Both the position numbers and the translations under genes were made by a program. The notes below the pieces were generated by a model. The model did not search any database, was not told where the DNA came from, and saw only the letters and a program-made list of their open reading frames with translations. Source: Leisingera aquaemixtae (GTDB taxonomy: Bacteria > Pseudomonadota > Alphaproteobacteria > Rhodobacterales > Rhodobacteraceae). Taken from it: a DNA stretch of 64,000 nt. Positions 35,516 through 48,526 of the stretch are shown piece after piece; positions within the stretch are counted from its first letter, which is position 1; each line of letters opens with the position of its first letter. Location: NCBI RefSeq assembly GCF_019801145.1, contig NZ_JAHVJQ010000001.1:434001-498000 (forward strand). Reading direction: 5' to 3'.

Positions 35516-36148
35516 TCAGTGCATTGCCCGCATCAGCACCTTGAGGCTGGCCAGCGGGTCTTCGGTGTGCCAGATCTCATCGCCGATGCCAAAGAAGTCG
35601 GTATAGGGCGCGATGCCGCGTACCAGATCCTCAGTGAGGCCGCCTTCGGCCACCACCGGCACCTCGATCATCTTCGACCACCATTCGAACAGGTCCGCCT
35701 CCGCTTGCGCGCCGTCGCCCAGGCCGGAGGTGCCTACCGGACCAAAGCTCACGTAGTCCGCGCCTGCTTCGCCGGCCACCATGCCGTCATGCTGCGAGGC
35801 GCCGCAGAAACAGCCGACAATCGCGTCCGGCCCCAGCGCCTTGCGCGCGGTGCGGATGGATTTCGACGCATCGGTCAGATGCACGCCGTCCAGGCCCAGC
35901 CGCTCCGCCAGGATCTGATGGTCAGAGATCACCAGAGCCACGTCGCGCGCCATCGTCACTTCGCGCAGCGCATCGCCCGCGCGGCTCAGGGTATCCTGAT
36001 CGCGGCTTGCAAGGTCCAGACGCACGCAGGCAACGTCCACCTCATCCAGCACCCGCGCCAGCTGACCGGGGAATTTGCCCAGCTCGAAACTCGGCGGGGA
36101 GATCAGGTAGATCTGCGGCTGCTCGGGTGCGTCAGCAGGGCTTCCCAT
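35516..36148 (-). CDS. thiamine-phosphate synthase-like protein
   Basis: 210 aa from the ATG at 36148. A TIM-barrel with GDALREVTMARDVALVISDHQILAERLGLDGVHLTD and GPDAIVGCFCGASQHDGMVAGEAGADYVSFGPVGTS, which follows the ThiE/TenI pattern (LGADGVHLG and GADYVGxGP). ThiE joins the thiazole and pyrimidine precursors of thiamine. The typical phosphate-binding C-terminal loop is present only approximately (VVAEGGLTEDL), so a ThiE paralog is as likely as the main enzyme. No other thi gene adjoins it. Confidence 0.75.
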   Translation of the reverse strand: MGSPADAPEQPQIYLISPPSFELGKFPGQLARVLDEVDVACVRLDLASRDQDTLSRAGDALREVTMARDVALVISDHQILAERLGLDGVHLTDASKSIRTARKALGPDAIVGCFCGASQHDGMVAGEAGADYVSFGPVGTSGLGDGAQAEADLFEWWSKMIEVPVVAEGGLTEDLVRGIAPYTDFFGIGDEIWHTEDPLASLKVLMRAMH

Positions 36149-36314
36149 GGCGGTGCTCCATTGTTCAGGCGGTTTGACGGTGTTTAGCCGATTTCCGGCA
36201 GGACGCAAGGATTTGCGGCGGTGAAGCCCCGGTATTTGCAGCCCAAACCCGCGCTGGACCTTGCCCCGCAGCCGCGCGGGCAGTACAGCAGTGCCGATTT
36301 TGCCGGAGAACACG

Positions 36315-37067
36315 ATGCCCACCGATACGCCCCAGCCCGCCTTTGTCCTTGTCCGCCCGCAGATGGGCGAGAATATCGGCGCCGCGGCGCGGGCGATGTG
36401 GAACTTCGGCCTGGACCGGATGCGCATCGTGGCGCCGCGTGACGGCTGGCCGAACCCCAAGGCGGTGGCGATGTCCTCGGGCGCCGGACGGCTGCTGGAC
36501 GAAGCGCAGCTGTGCGCAGACGTTCCGGAGGCGCTGGGCGACTGCACCTATGTGTTCGCCACCACCGCCCGCCAGCGCGGCCTCACCAAGCCGGTCTACA
36601 GCCCCGAGCGCGCGATGCAGATCGCGGCAGAGAAGATCGCGGCGGGTGAGAAGGTCGCAGTGATGTTCGGGCCTGAGCGCGCCGGGCTGGAAAACGAGGA
36701 TATTGCCAAGGCAAACGCGATCATCTCGGTGCCGGTGAACCCGCTTTACGCATCGCTGAACCTTGGCCAGTGCGTGCTGCTGACTGGCTATGAGTGGATG
36801 CGCCAGTCCGGCGAAGTGGTGCATGAAACCACCGATCTGGGCCGCAAGGGCGACTGGGCAACCGGCGTCGAGGTGGAGAAGCTGGTGGAGCACTACGAGG
36901 AGCGGCTGGACGAGGCCGGTTTCTTCTACCCGCCGGAAAAGGCCGACGGCATGAAGACCAACTTGCGCAACCTCTGGTCCCGGATGCGGATGACCCGCTC
37001 CGACGTGCAGATGCTGCACGGGATCATGCGGCAGATGGTCCGCTGGAAAGAGCGGGGCGGCGAATAA
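36315..37067 (+). CDS. TrmJ-like SPOUT RNA 2'-O-methyltransferase
   Basis: 250 aa from the ATG at 36315 (GGAGAA upstream). The knot-forming motifs of the SpoU/TrmH family are visible: N-terminal RPQMGENIGAAARAMWNFGL (motif 1), EKVAVMFGPERAGLENEDI (motif 2) and SVPVNPLYASLNLGQCVLL (motif 3). The C-terminal extension (DGMKTNLRNLWSRMRMTRSDVQMLHGIMRQM) matches TrmJ, which methylates position 32 of tRNA anticodon loops. SAM binding is expected in the knot. Confidence 0.9.
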   Translation: MPTDTPQPAFVLVRPQMGENIGAAARAMWNFGLDRMRIVAPRDGWPNPKAVAMSSGAGRLLDEAQLCADVPEALGDCTYVFATTARQRGLTKPVYSPERAMQIAAEKIAAGEKVAVMFGPERAGLENEDIAKANAIISVPVNPLYASLNLGQCVLLTGYEWMRQSGEVVHETTDLGRKGDWATGVEVEKLVEHYEERLDEAGFFYPPEKADGMKTNLRNLWSRMRMTRSDVQMLHGIMRQMVRWKERGGE

Positions 37068-37127
37068 GCCGCTCTGGACCAATTCCGAAACCGCCCCTAG
37101 CTTGGCAGCACAGACAAAGAGGCAAGC

Positions 37128-38273
37128 ATGAGCAAGCGCAGCATTTTCGAAGAGGTCGAAGGCGAGAAGAAGGACGCGCCCGCGGTGCAGCCGGGTTTGA
37201 TCGACCGCGGCCGCGGCGGCGCCCGCAAGGCGATCCGCGCCTGGCTGATGGTTCTGTTTGCGCTGGTGGTTGCGATGATCGTTGTGGGGGGGCTGACCCG
37301 CCTCACGGACTCCGGCTTGTCGATCACAGAATGGCGCCCCGTGACCGGGGCGATCCCGCCGATGTCCGAGACTGAATGGCAGGCAGAGTTCGACAAATAC
37401 AAGCAGATCGACCAGTGGCGGATCCAGAACCAGTGGATGGAGCTGTCTGATTTCAAAGAAATCTACTGGTGGGAATGGGGCCACCGACAGCTGGGCCGTG
37501 CCATCGGCCTGATCTGGGCGTTTGGCTTCCTGGTCTTCCTCGTGGCACGCAAGGTCCCCGTCGGCTGGACTGGCCGTCTGGCCCTGCCTGGCATTCTGGG
37601 CGGCGTGCAAGGCGCCATCGGCTGGTGGATGGTGGCGTCCGGTGTCACCCAGGGCGAAGGCATAACCGCTGTCGCCTCCTACCGCCTGGCGGTGCATCTC
37701 GGTCTGGCGTTTGTGATCCTCGGCCTGATTGCCTGGTATGTGCTTATGCTGGGCCGCGAGGAGCGCGAGCTGATGCAGGCGCGCCGGGCCAAGGAGGCGA
37801 AGCTGTTCAGCCTGTCCACCGGCCTGATGCATTTTGCCTTTCTGCAGATCCTGCTTGGCGCGCTGGTTGCAGGTATTGATGCGGGCCGCTCCTACACCGA
37901 CTGGCCGCTGATGGGCGGGCAGGTGATCCCGCCCAACCCCTTCATGCTCGAGCCGGTCTGGAAGAACTTCTTTGAAAACCCGGGGCTGGTGCAGTTCATC
38001 CACCGGGTTGCGGGTTACCTGCTGTTCGCCTTCGGCGTGGTGGCCTGGCTGCGCGGGCGCAGCTCTGCCCATGCGCGCACCCGCTTTGCCTTTAACGCCG
38101 TTTTTGCGGCGCTCTCCGTGCAGGTGCTGCTGGGGATCATCACCGTGGTTTACGCCGCGCCGCTCCACGCTGCGATCACTCACCAGCTGGTGGCGATTGG
38201 TGTCTGGGTGCTGATCCTGCGCGCCCGGTTCCTGGCGGCCTATCCCATTGCAACCTCGATCAAGGATCACTGA
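37128..38273 (+). CDS. ctaA: heme A synthase (CtaA/COX15)
   Basis: 381 aa with eight hydrophobic helices and the paired haem-binding histidines of CtaA: EWGHRQLGRAIGL (near residue 120), YRLAVHLGLAF (near 190), LVQFIHRVAGY (near 290) and APLHAAITHQLVA (near 350). The N-terminal GGLTRLTDSGLSITEWRPVTGAIPP is diagnostic of the type found in Alphaproteobacteria and mitochondria. It converts heme O to heme A for the aa3 oxidase. It precedes the M32 carboxypeptidase gene by 3 bp. Confidence 0.96.
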   Translation: MSKRSIFEEVEGEKKDAPAVQPGLIDRGRGGARKAIRAWLMVLFALVVAMIVVGGLTRLTDSGLSITEWRPVTGAIPPMSETEWQAEFDKYKQIDQWRIQNQWMELSDFKEIYWWEWGHRQLGRAIGLIWAFGFLVFLVARKVPVGWTGRLALPGILGGVQGAIGWWMVASGVTQGEGITAVASYRLAVHLGLAFVILGLIAWYVLMLGREERELMQARRAKEAKLFSLSTGLMHFAFLQILLGALVAGIDAGRSYTDWPLMGGQVIPPNPFMLEPVWKNFFENPGLVQFIHRVAGYLLFAFGVVAWLRGRSSAHARTRFAFNAVFAALSVQVLLGIITVVYAAPLHAAITHQLVAIGVWVLILRARFLAAYPIATSIKDH

Positions 38274-38276
38274 CCC

Positions 38277-39746
38277 ATGAGCGCATTTGACGAACTGATG
38301 GCCTTCCAGCGCGAAACCCAGGCGCTGGGGCAGATTGCGGGCCGTCTGGGCTGGGATCAGGAAACCATGATGCCGCGCGGGGCCGCGCCGCAGCGGGGTG
38401 AGGAAATGGCCGCGATCGAGGCGGTGCTGCACGCCCGCCGCTGCGACCCGCGGGTGGCGGAGTGGCTGGAGCAGGCCGAGGCGCAGGATGAGGCGGGTGA
38501 AGCCCAGCTGCGTGAAATCCGCCGCAGCTATGAGCGTACTGTCAAGGTGCCCGCTGATTTGGCAAAGAAGATTGCCCAGGTGACATCCGAGGCGCAGGGC
38601 AAATGGGCCGCCGCGCGGGCGGATGAGGATGTGGCGGCCTTCCTGCCGGTGCTGGAGGAAGTTGTGTCCCTGAAGCGCCAGGAAGGCCAGGCGCTGGCCG
38701 TGGGCGGTGACGTCTATGACGCCATGGTCGAGGATTACGAGCACGGCATGACCGGGGCAGGGATCGCGGAAATCTTCGATGCCATGCGCCCCGGCCTGGT
38801 GGAGCTGCGGGCGAAGGTCCTGGAAAAACCCGCGCCGAAGGGGCTGGAAGGCACATTTGACGAAGCCGCGCAAATGCAGCTCACCCGCAAGCTCGCCAAT
38901 CAGTTCGGCTATGACATGGGGCACGGCCGGGTGGACAAGGCGGTGCATCCGTTCTGCTCCGGCGCTGGCCTGGACGTGCGGATCACCACCCGGACCAGCG
39001 AGAGCGACCCGTTCAACTGCTTCTACTCTACCATTCACGAGGTCGGCCACGCCGCTTACGAGCAGAACATTAGCCGCGATTACCTGCTGACCCCGCTGGG
39101 CAGCGGCGTGTCGATGGGCGTGCATGAAAGCCAGAGCCGGATCTATGAGAACCAGATCGGCCGCAGCCGCGCCTTTACCGGCTGGCTGTTTGAGGAGATG
39201 AAGACCACCTTTGGCGATTTCGGTGTTGCCGATGCGGATGCGTTCTATGCTGCAGTAAACACGGTGCATAAGGGCTATATCCGGACGGAAGCGGATGAGC
39301 TGCAATACAACCTCCATATCATGATGCGGTTCGGCCTGGAGCGCGCGCTGATGAGCGGCGATCTGGCGGTGAAGGATCTGGAAGCGGCCTGGAACGACCG
39401 GTTCGAAGCGGACTTCGGCTATGCCGTGGACAAGCCGTCCAACGGCTGCCTGCAGGATGTGCATTGGTCGGTGGGCCTGTTCGGCTATTTCCCGACCTAC
39501 TCCCTGGGCAATGTCTATGCCGGCTGCCTTTATCAGGCGCTGCGCCGGGATGTTCCGGGGCTGGATGCAGAATTGGCACAGGGCGACACCAGCGGCGCAA
39601 CCGCCTGGCTGAAGGATAACCTGCAGCAGCACGGCGGCTTGCGCAGCCCGCGCGATACCATCGTGCATGCGTCCGGCATGGAGCCCGGCCACGCACCGCT
39701 GCTGGCCTATCTCGAAGAGAAGTTCAGCCTGCTCTACGACCTCTGA
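38277..39746 (+). CDS. M32 family metallocarboxypeptidase
   Basis: 489 aa, cytosolic (no signal peptide). The zinc motif HEXXH is His254-Glu-Val-Gly-His258 (STIHEVGHAAYEQN), with the downstream third ligand region GVHESQSRIYENQIGRS. The N-terminal start (LGWDQETMMPRGAAPQRGEE) is the family entrance. It removes C-terminal residues from peptides and resembles Taq carboxypeptidase. The start is 3 bp after ctaA, so the two are probably cotranscribed. Confidence 0.94.
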   Translation: MSAFDELMAFQRETQALGQIAGRLGWDQETMMPRGAAPQRGEEMAAIEAVLHARRCDPRVAEWLEQAEAQDEAGEAQLREIRRSYERTVKVPADLAKKIAQVTSEAQGKWAAARADEDVAAFLPVLEEVVSLKRQEGQALAVGGDVYDAMVEDYEHGMTGAGIAEIFDAMRPGLVELRAKVLEKPAPKGLEGTFDEAAQMQLTRKLANQFGYDMGHGRVDKAVHPFCSGAGLDVRITTRTSESDPFNCFYSTIHEVGHAAYEQNISRDYLLTPLGSGVSMGVHESQSRIYENQIGRSRAFTGWLFEEMKTTFGDFGVADADAFYAAVNTVHKGYIRTEADELQYNLHIMMRFGLERALMSGDLAVKDLEAAWNDRFEADFGYAVDKPSNGCLQDVHWSVGLFGYFPTYSLGNVYAGCLYQALRRDVPGLDAELAQGDTSGATAWLKDNLQQHGGLRSPRDTIVHASGMEPGHAPLLAYLEEKFSLLYDL

Positions 39747-39779
39747 GTCGGCACCGGGCCACGGCTAACACCCTCTGGC

Positions 39780-39800
39780 GGCAGCGGAAAATCCGCTGCC
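39780..39800 (+). terminator. hairpin after the ctaA-M32 unit
   Basis: Perfect nine-bp stem (GGCAGCGGA / TCCGCTGCC) with an AAA loop, 33 bp after the stop. Only a weak T-rich region (CCTAATTT) follows a few bases later. Confidence 0.5.
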
Positions 39801-39865
39801 CCGGAAATGCCCTAATTTAAGCGTATTCTCTGAAGCTCCTGGGGGGGAGTTAAGAGAGTAATCTG

Positions 39866-39928
39866 ATGCATACAGCCGTAGCCTACCTCATCTTTGCCAG
39901 CTTTGTGCTGGGACCCACCCTGATCTGA
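39866..39928 (+). CDS. possible 20-residue hydrophobic microprotein
   Basis: ATG at 39866 with AAGAGAG seven bases upstream begins a 20-codon frame ending in TGA: MHTAVAYLIFASFVLGPTLI. It is one hydrophobic helix. It sits in a 194-bp intergenic stretch (39747-39940) between convergent genes, after a hairpin. It could be real or chance. Confidence 0.25.
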   Translation: MHTAVAYLIFASFVLGPTLI

Positions 39929-39940
39929 GGCGCCAGCCCG

Positions 39941-40291
39941 TCAAATCAGCGCCATCCTCTCGGCCCGTTCGGGGTCCGGGAAGGGTCGGTAGAGGCCGAT
40001 GTCGGCCTTGGCGATCAGTGCCGTGACATGGGTGTAGAGCTTTTCGACCTCCTCGTCGTGTTCGCCGAGGACGCGGAAAGCCTGATCCAGCTGGGTCATG
40101 TCCCTGAATTCGATTTCCAGCAGGAAGTCGCGGCAGGTGTCGCTGGCCATGTCCAGCTTGCGCCGCAGCAGGCGCCAGCCCTGGACCACGCCGCGTTCGT
40201 GCAAATAACCCATCCATTGATCGACCGCGCTGGCAAAGGTCAGCGCCTTGGCCTCGTGATGCAGATCGATGGAGCAGTGGTACAAGTTCAT
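39941..40291 (-). CDS. uncharacterised 116-aa protein (DUF6614-like)
   Basis: 116 aa. The ATG at 40291 has AAGGGA nine bases upstream. There is no signal or membrane segment. Sequence pattern LYHCSIDLHHEAKALTFASAVDQWMGYLHERGVV, KLDMASDTCRDFLLEIEFRDMTQLDQAFRVLGEHDEEVEKLY and the tail LYRPFPDPERAERMALI suggest a small alpha/beta (dimeric ferredoxin-like) protein; I believe it is the DUF6614 family of Rhodobacteraceae but this is from memory. An inverted repeat (CCTAAC-ATCC-GTTAGG, 40336-40351) lies 45 bp upstream of the start and could be an operator. Confidence 0.7.
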   Translation of the reverse strand: MNLYHCSIDLHHEAKALTFASAVDQWMGYLHERGVVQGWRLLRRKLDMASDTCRDFLLEIEFRDMTQLDQAFRVLGEHDEEVEKLYTHVTALIAKADIGLYRPFPDPERAERMALI

Positions 40292-40368
40292 TGGGGTATT
40301 CCCTTCATGAGAAATCAGAACTTGCAGTAAGATTACCTAACATCCGTTAGGGGGCCGTTAACAAAGCG

Positions 40369-40396
40369 AACGCCGCCCCGGCAACGGGACGGCGTT
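40369..40396 (-). terminator. terminator of gyrA
   Basis: On the minus strand AACGCCGTCCC-GTTGCC-GGGGCGGCGTT (one mismatch in the stem) is followed by CGCTTTGTT. It begins 23 bp past the gyrA stop. Confidence 0.65.
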
Positions 40397-40419
40397 CAAT
40401 GTTTCCAACGGGATGGGGC

Positions 40420-43158
<2,739 letters not shown>

Positions 43159-43352
43159 GTTGGCTGCCCGCTCTTTCTTCTGGGTCTATATATTGTGTTC
43201 GCACCCTATCAGAGACCGTATATGGGGCGCAAGCACACAGCCCCCAAATGCCGGAAACCAGCCGTTCACGCATCGGTAACGCACTGTTTTTGAGGAAATT
43301 AACCAATTGCACCCTAGCATCAAGAGGAGGGGGTAAGAATTGGAGGCTAGAG

Positions 43353-43622
43353 ATGGAGATCAGCGAAACCGAGCTGATGCTCAGGGGATACGGGCTGACC
43401 ACGGCGGAATTCACCTATCACATGCCGGATCATATCCATGTTTTGAATACGTTCGTCTGGCAGCAGTACGACCTGGCGCCGGACCATCCGCGGCTGTTCG
43501 AGTTCATTGAATTCTGGCAGCGCGAGATCGAGGGGCCGCTGCATTCGGTGCGGTTCAATCACCGCAAGATGATCGGCCCCGGCGAGTGGCGCAACGTGGT
43601 CGGAGAGTTCCAGATCCACTGA
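43353..43622 (+). CDS. usg: Usg family protein
   Basis: 89 aa. ATG at 43353 directly follows a strong GGAGG. The sequence (ELMLRGYGLTTAEFTYHMPDHIHVLNTFVWQQYDLAPDHPRLFEFIEFWQREIEGPLHSVRFNHRKMIGPGEWR) fits the alphaproteobacterial Usg family, originally found next to trpF. Molecular role is not established. The 43159-43352 gap holds the gyrA and usg promoters, none clearly readable. Confidence 0.88.
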   Translation: MEISETELMLRGYGLTTAEFTYHMPDHIHVLNTFVWQQYDLAPDHPRLFEFIEFWQREIEGPLHSVRFNHRKMIGPGEWRNVVGEFQIH

Positions 43623-43628
43623 GCGGGA

Positions 43629-45188
43629 TCAGCGCCAGGCATAGACCGCGCAGCCGGTGGAGCCGCTGGCGGTGAAGCTGCGCCCGTCTGCGGCCAGGCG
43701 GCCGCGCCAGGTGACGGTGATGCCTGGAAAATAATCCGTGCCGCTGAGCTGCTGGCCGTTCAGGTAAACCTCGGTATTGGCATTCTGGCCCAGTGAATCG
43801 TTGAGCCGCCCGTGGTATTTGTTGCCGCCTGCATGGGTATAGTGGACGTTCCCAGTGACCTTCACGACCAGGGCGCAGGTTGCCTTGAACTTCCAGGCGC
43901 CCGCTAGTGAAACAGGTGCCGCTTCCGCTGAGGCCGCCGGAGCCGGGGCGGAGACGGGTTTGGGAGCAGTCTTGCAGACTTTTCCGGATTTTTGGCGCAG
44001 TTCCTCCAGCGCGTGGGCGGTGCCCAGATCATCGGCGCCGAGGGTGCTGTCCGCCGCCGCAAGGTAAGCCGCAAAGGCGCTGCGGGTGCGTGGCCCGGCA
44101 ATCCCGTCCGGGCGGCCAGCCTGGCAGCCGATATCGTTCAGCGCCGCCTGTGTTTCGCGCATGACCTGCCTTGAGTCCGGAATGACCGGAACCTCAGGGG
44201 CTTCCGGCGCTTGCTGGGCAGGCGCCTCCGGCTGAGCTTGGGGCGTTCCCAGGCCTTGCCTCAGCTGCAGCGCCACCGTGTAGGTGTATTCATCCTGCCG
44301 TCCGGAGTAGCGTGCCAGAAAGCTGTCGAGGGCCTGAGGGGTTCCGATGGAGCGGGCAATCTCAAAGTCTGACTGCATTGCGGCGGCGGCTGGTTTTGCA
44401 GGCGCTGCCGGCACGGGGGCTTGGGTGAAATAGAACTCGCCCAGCATTTCATCATAATATGCAGGCACTTGGCTGTGCTGCACAGTCAGGGCCAGATCAC
44501 GCACCTCGCGCCGCAGTCCGGCAACCAGCGTGCGCAGCTCCAGCCCCGGTTCGGACAGCAGCGGCAGCAGCGCGCGGGTGAAGACGGAGTTCTCTGCGGT
44601 GTCGTCCTCGTTCAGCCGGTCCAGTGCCAACTGGCCTGCGCCGGCGGAGAAAATCACGAAGGTTCCCTGCGGGGCAGCGATCCGTCCAAGGCCGCGGGTG
44701 GTGCCGATGCTGCGGCCTTCGACCAGCTTAAACGGGTTGTTGCGGCAGGCGTCGATGATCACCACGGCGGAACGCGCGCCTGTTTTGCGGACACGGTCCA
44801 GAAGATCCGACAAAGCGATCGACTCGGACTTCACAAAATCGCTGCCGCCGGCACTGGGGGCGGCGATGTCGGTGGGCAGCAGGTAGTTCTCGCCGTCGAT
44901 TTCCACCCCGTGCCCGGCAAAGAAGACAAAAGCCGCGTCGCCGGGTTCCAGCCGGGCGGTGAATTCGGAGATTTTCCGGTTCAGGCCGCGGCGGTCCTGA
45001 TCAAGCGCTGTGGTGACGGCGAAGCCCAGCTCATTCAGTTTTGTGCCAATGGATTGCGCATCCGCGCGGGCTTTGGCCAAAACGGGGACGTCGGAATAGC
45101 TGTTGTTGCCGATGACCAGCGCCATCCGGTTCTGCGCGGCGGCGGAGAGGGGAAGGAAGCAGAGAAGCAAAGCAAACAGGAAACGCAT
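43629..45188 (-). CDS. secreted caspase-family protein with peptidoglycan-binding-like segment
   Basis: 519 aa from the ATG at 45188; an upstream in-frame ATG at 45227 would mask the signal peptide MRFLFALLLCFLPLSAAAQ. The caspase p20 fold is at residues 20-250 with His93 (FFAGHGVEID) and Cys148 (IIDACRNNPF). A Pro/Ala/Gln-rich linker follows, then a PG_binding_1-like unit (ALNDIGCQAGRPDGIAGPRTRSAFAAYL, around 345-372) and a C-terminal beta-rich domain of about 90 residues with LSGTDYFPGITVTWRGRL. It is the second exported caspase of the window. It is convergent with usg, leaving only 6 bp. Confidence 0.87.
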   Translation of the reverse strand: MRFLFALLLCFLPLSAAAQNRMALVIGNNSYSDVPVLAKARADAQSIGTKLNELGFAVTTALDQDRRGLNRKISEFTARLEPGDAAFVFFAGHGVEIDGENYLLPTDIAAPSAGGSDFVKSESIALSDLLDRVRKTGARSAVVIIDACRNNPFKLVEGRSIGTTRGLGRIAAPQGTFVIFSAGAGQLALDRLNEDDTAENSVFTRALLPLLSEPGLELRTLVAGLRREVRDLALTVQHSQVPAYYDEMLGEFYFTQAPVPAAPAKPAAAAMQSDFEIARSIGTPQALDSFLARYSGRQDEYTYTVALQLRQGLGTPQAQPEAPAQQAPEAPEVPVIPDSRQVMRETQAALNDIGCQAGRPDGIAGPRTRSAFAAYLAAADSTLGADDLGTAHALEELRQKSGKVCKTAPKPVSAPAPAASAEAAPVSLAGAWKFKATCALVVKVTGNVHYTHAGGNKYHGRLNDSLGQNANTEVYLNGQQLSGTDYFPGITVTWRGRLAADGRSFTASGSTGCAVYAWR

Positions 45189-45271
45189 TGGACAACACCG
45201 GACAGAGAATATGTCCCATGGTGCCATTCTGCCGGGATCAGGTCAAAGCCGCTTTGGTTCCGGGTCAACGC

Positions 45272-46225
45272 TTATGCCGAACAGCTGGCGCCGCCCAGAA
45301 CGCAGAATTTGGCGCAATGGGGGTGGTTCAGCTGCACCGGGCGCTCCGCGTCGGCCAGGGTTGCGCCCATTTCGAACTCGGGCGCATAGGGCAGCAGGGT
45401 GCAGGCCAGCACGGCGGGGGTGGCTGCGCCTTTTCGTTTCACAACCATGCGGGAGGACGCGCACATCACGCTGTCCGGGGATTTGTTCAGGATGCCCCAG
45501 CAAGCGGTTGTTATCTCAGGTACTTCCACACTTTCGTCCATTTCCGGGAACAGCACGGTCTGGCCCGGGTTCTGCGCGTCGATGGCAAAACTATGTTTGT
45601 CGAACAGTGCAGCATACCCCGCGCGGGCCTGGGCTTCGCTCTCGCCCCAGACGGTGCGGCCTGCGACGGCCATGCGGAAGCCGTTGCCGCGCAGCCATTC
45701 CATGCCTTCGATGGTCTTGGCAAAGCTGCCCTCGCCGCGCTCCTTGTCGTGCAGAGCAGCGCTGTGATGGTCGACCGAGATCCGCAGGGTCAGCTTGTCC
45801 CCGAATTCCTGCCGCAAGGACAGCAGACCCGCCTTGACCGACTTGCGCATCATCGGGCGCATGGCGTTGGTCAGGATCAGCACCTCAAACCCCCGCTCCA
45901 GCGCGGCGCGGGCCATAGGGATCATCTCCGGGTTCATAAAGGGCTCGCCGCCGGTGAAGCCGATTTCCCGGACCGGCCAGTTGCGTTTTGCAATCTGGGC
46001 CAAGTAGTCCTTCACTTCACCTTCGCTCAGATAGACCAGCGCGTCATTGGTGGGGGAACTCAGAATGTAGCAATTGCTGCATTCAATATTGCACAGGGTG
46101 CCGGTATTGAACCAAAGGGTCTCCGGTCGGCTGAGCGGCACCGAGGCGCGCTGCTGACCGTCTGCCGTCACAAAGGCGTCTTGAAACTTGCCTAGGTTCG
46201 CGGCAGATTTTTGCAGGTCTTTCAT
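45272..46225 (-). CDS. radical SAM protein with C-terminal Cys motif
   Basis: 317 aa. The cluster-binding Cys45-x3-Cys49-x2-Cys52 (TLCNIECSNCYI) and the SAM motif GFTGGEPFMNPEM are intact. A Cys-rich C-terminus (HCAKFCVLGGASCSA) may bind an auxiliary cluster, as in SPASM-like enzymes. No partner peptide gene is evident next to it. Ribosome site AAAGGAC precedes the ATG at 46225. It is divergent from zwf. Confidence 0.88.
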   Translation of the reverse strand: MKDLQKSAANLGKFQDAFVTADGQQRASVPLSRPETLWFNTGTLCNIECSNCYILSSPTNDALVYLSEGEVKDYLAQIAKRNWPVREIGFTGGEPFMNPEMIPMARAALERGFEVLILTNAMRPMMRKSVKAGLLSLRQEFGDKLTLRISVDHHSAALHDKERGEGSFAKTIEGMEWLRGNGFRMAVAGRTVWGESEAQARAGYAALFDKHSFAIDAQNPGQTVLFPEMDESVEVPEITTACWGILNKSPDSVMCASSRMVVKRKGAATPAVLACTLLPYAPEFEMGATLADAERPVQLNHPHCAKFCVLGGASCSA

Positions 46226-46365
46226 GCAGATGTCCTTTGGGGCAGTGCCTTTCGCCGGAAGCTACCTTATACTGGGCAGGAAATGAAAGCAGCCGGGCGG
46301 GCACATGACAGGGATGTGAGCGGCAGTGTGCCGCGCCTGCACCGGCGAAGACAGGAAGAACAAGA

Positions 46366-47837
<1,472 letters not shown>

Positions 47838-47841
<4 letters not shown>

Positions 47842-48509
47842 AATTCAATGAGTACCCTGATCAGGACATGCTGGCGATCGAAGTCGCGAATGAGATCGCC
47901 GGGGATCTGAAGACCAATCTGCTGCATCAGGAAACGGTGTCGTTTGCGGTCGCAGGCGGGACAACGCCGGGGCTGGTTTTCGATGACCTGTGCGCCGCTG
48001 ATATCGAATGGGACCGGGTGCATGTCATGGCGACGGATGAGCGCTGGGTGCCGCAGGAGCACGCCCGCTCCAACGCGGCGATGATCCGCAGCCGGCTGTT
48101 GCAGAACCGGGCGGCGTCTGCGCAGTTCTTGCCGTTTCATGTGCCGGAGCGGGAGCCGGAGGAGGTGCTGGCTGAGTTGGAAAGCCTGGTGGTTCCGGAA
48201 CTGCCGCTGTCGGTGCTGCTGCTGGGCATGGGGGAAGACATGCACACGGCCTCGCTGTTCCCCGGCGCGGACGGGATCGAGGCGGCGCTGGCGCCGGATG
48301 CGCCGCCGCTGGCGGTGATGCGGCCGGACAGCCAGCCCGAGGCGCGGATCAGCCTGACGGCGCGGGTGCTGGACGCTGCGATTGCCAAGCATCTGGTGAT
48401 ATTCGGCGATGCCAAGCGCAAGGCGCTGGAAAAAGCGATGTCGCTGCCGCCTGAAGACGCCCCGGTACAGGCCGTTCTGTCCGAAGTGTCTGTCCATTGG
48501 GCGCCTTGA
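47838..48509 (+). CDS. pgl: 6-phosphogluconolactonase
   Basis: 223 aa from the ATG at 47838 that overlaps the zwf stop by four bases. It hydrolyses 6-phosphogluconolactone. The NagB-like fold shows AVAGGTTPGLVFDDL (near residue 40), the ATDERWVPQEHARSN motif (near 67) and LLLGMGEDMHTASLFPG (near 135). It precedes pgi by 17 bp. Confidence 0.95.
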
Positions 48510-48526
48510 ATTCTGGAAAGGTAGAA

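Noticed and set aside
36165-39692. A 1175-codon minus-strand open frame
   Set aside because: It runs antisense to the TrmJ-like, ctaA and M32 genes, which all have clear domains and ribosome sites.
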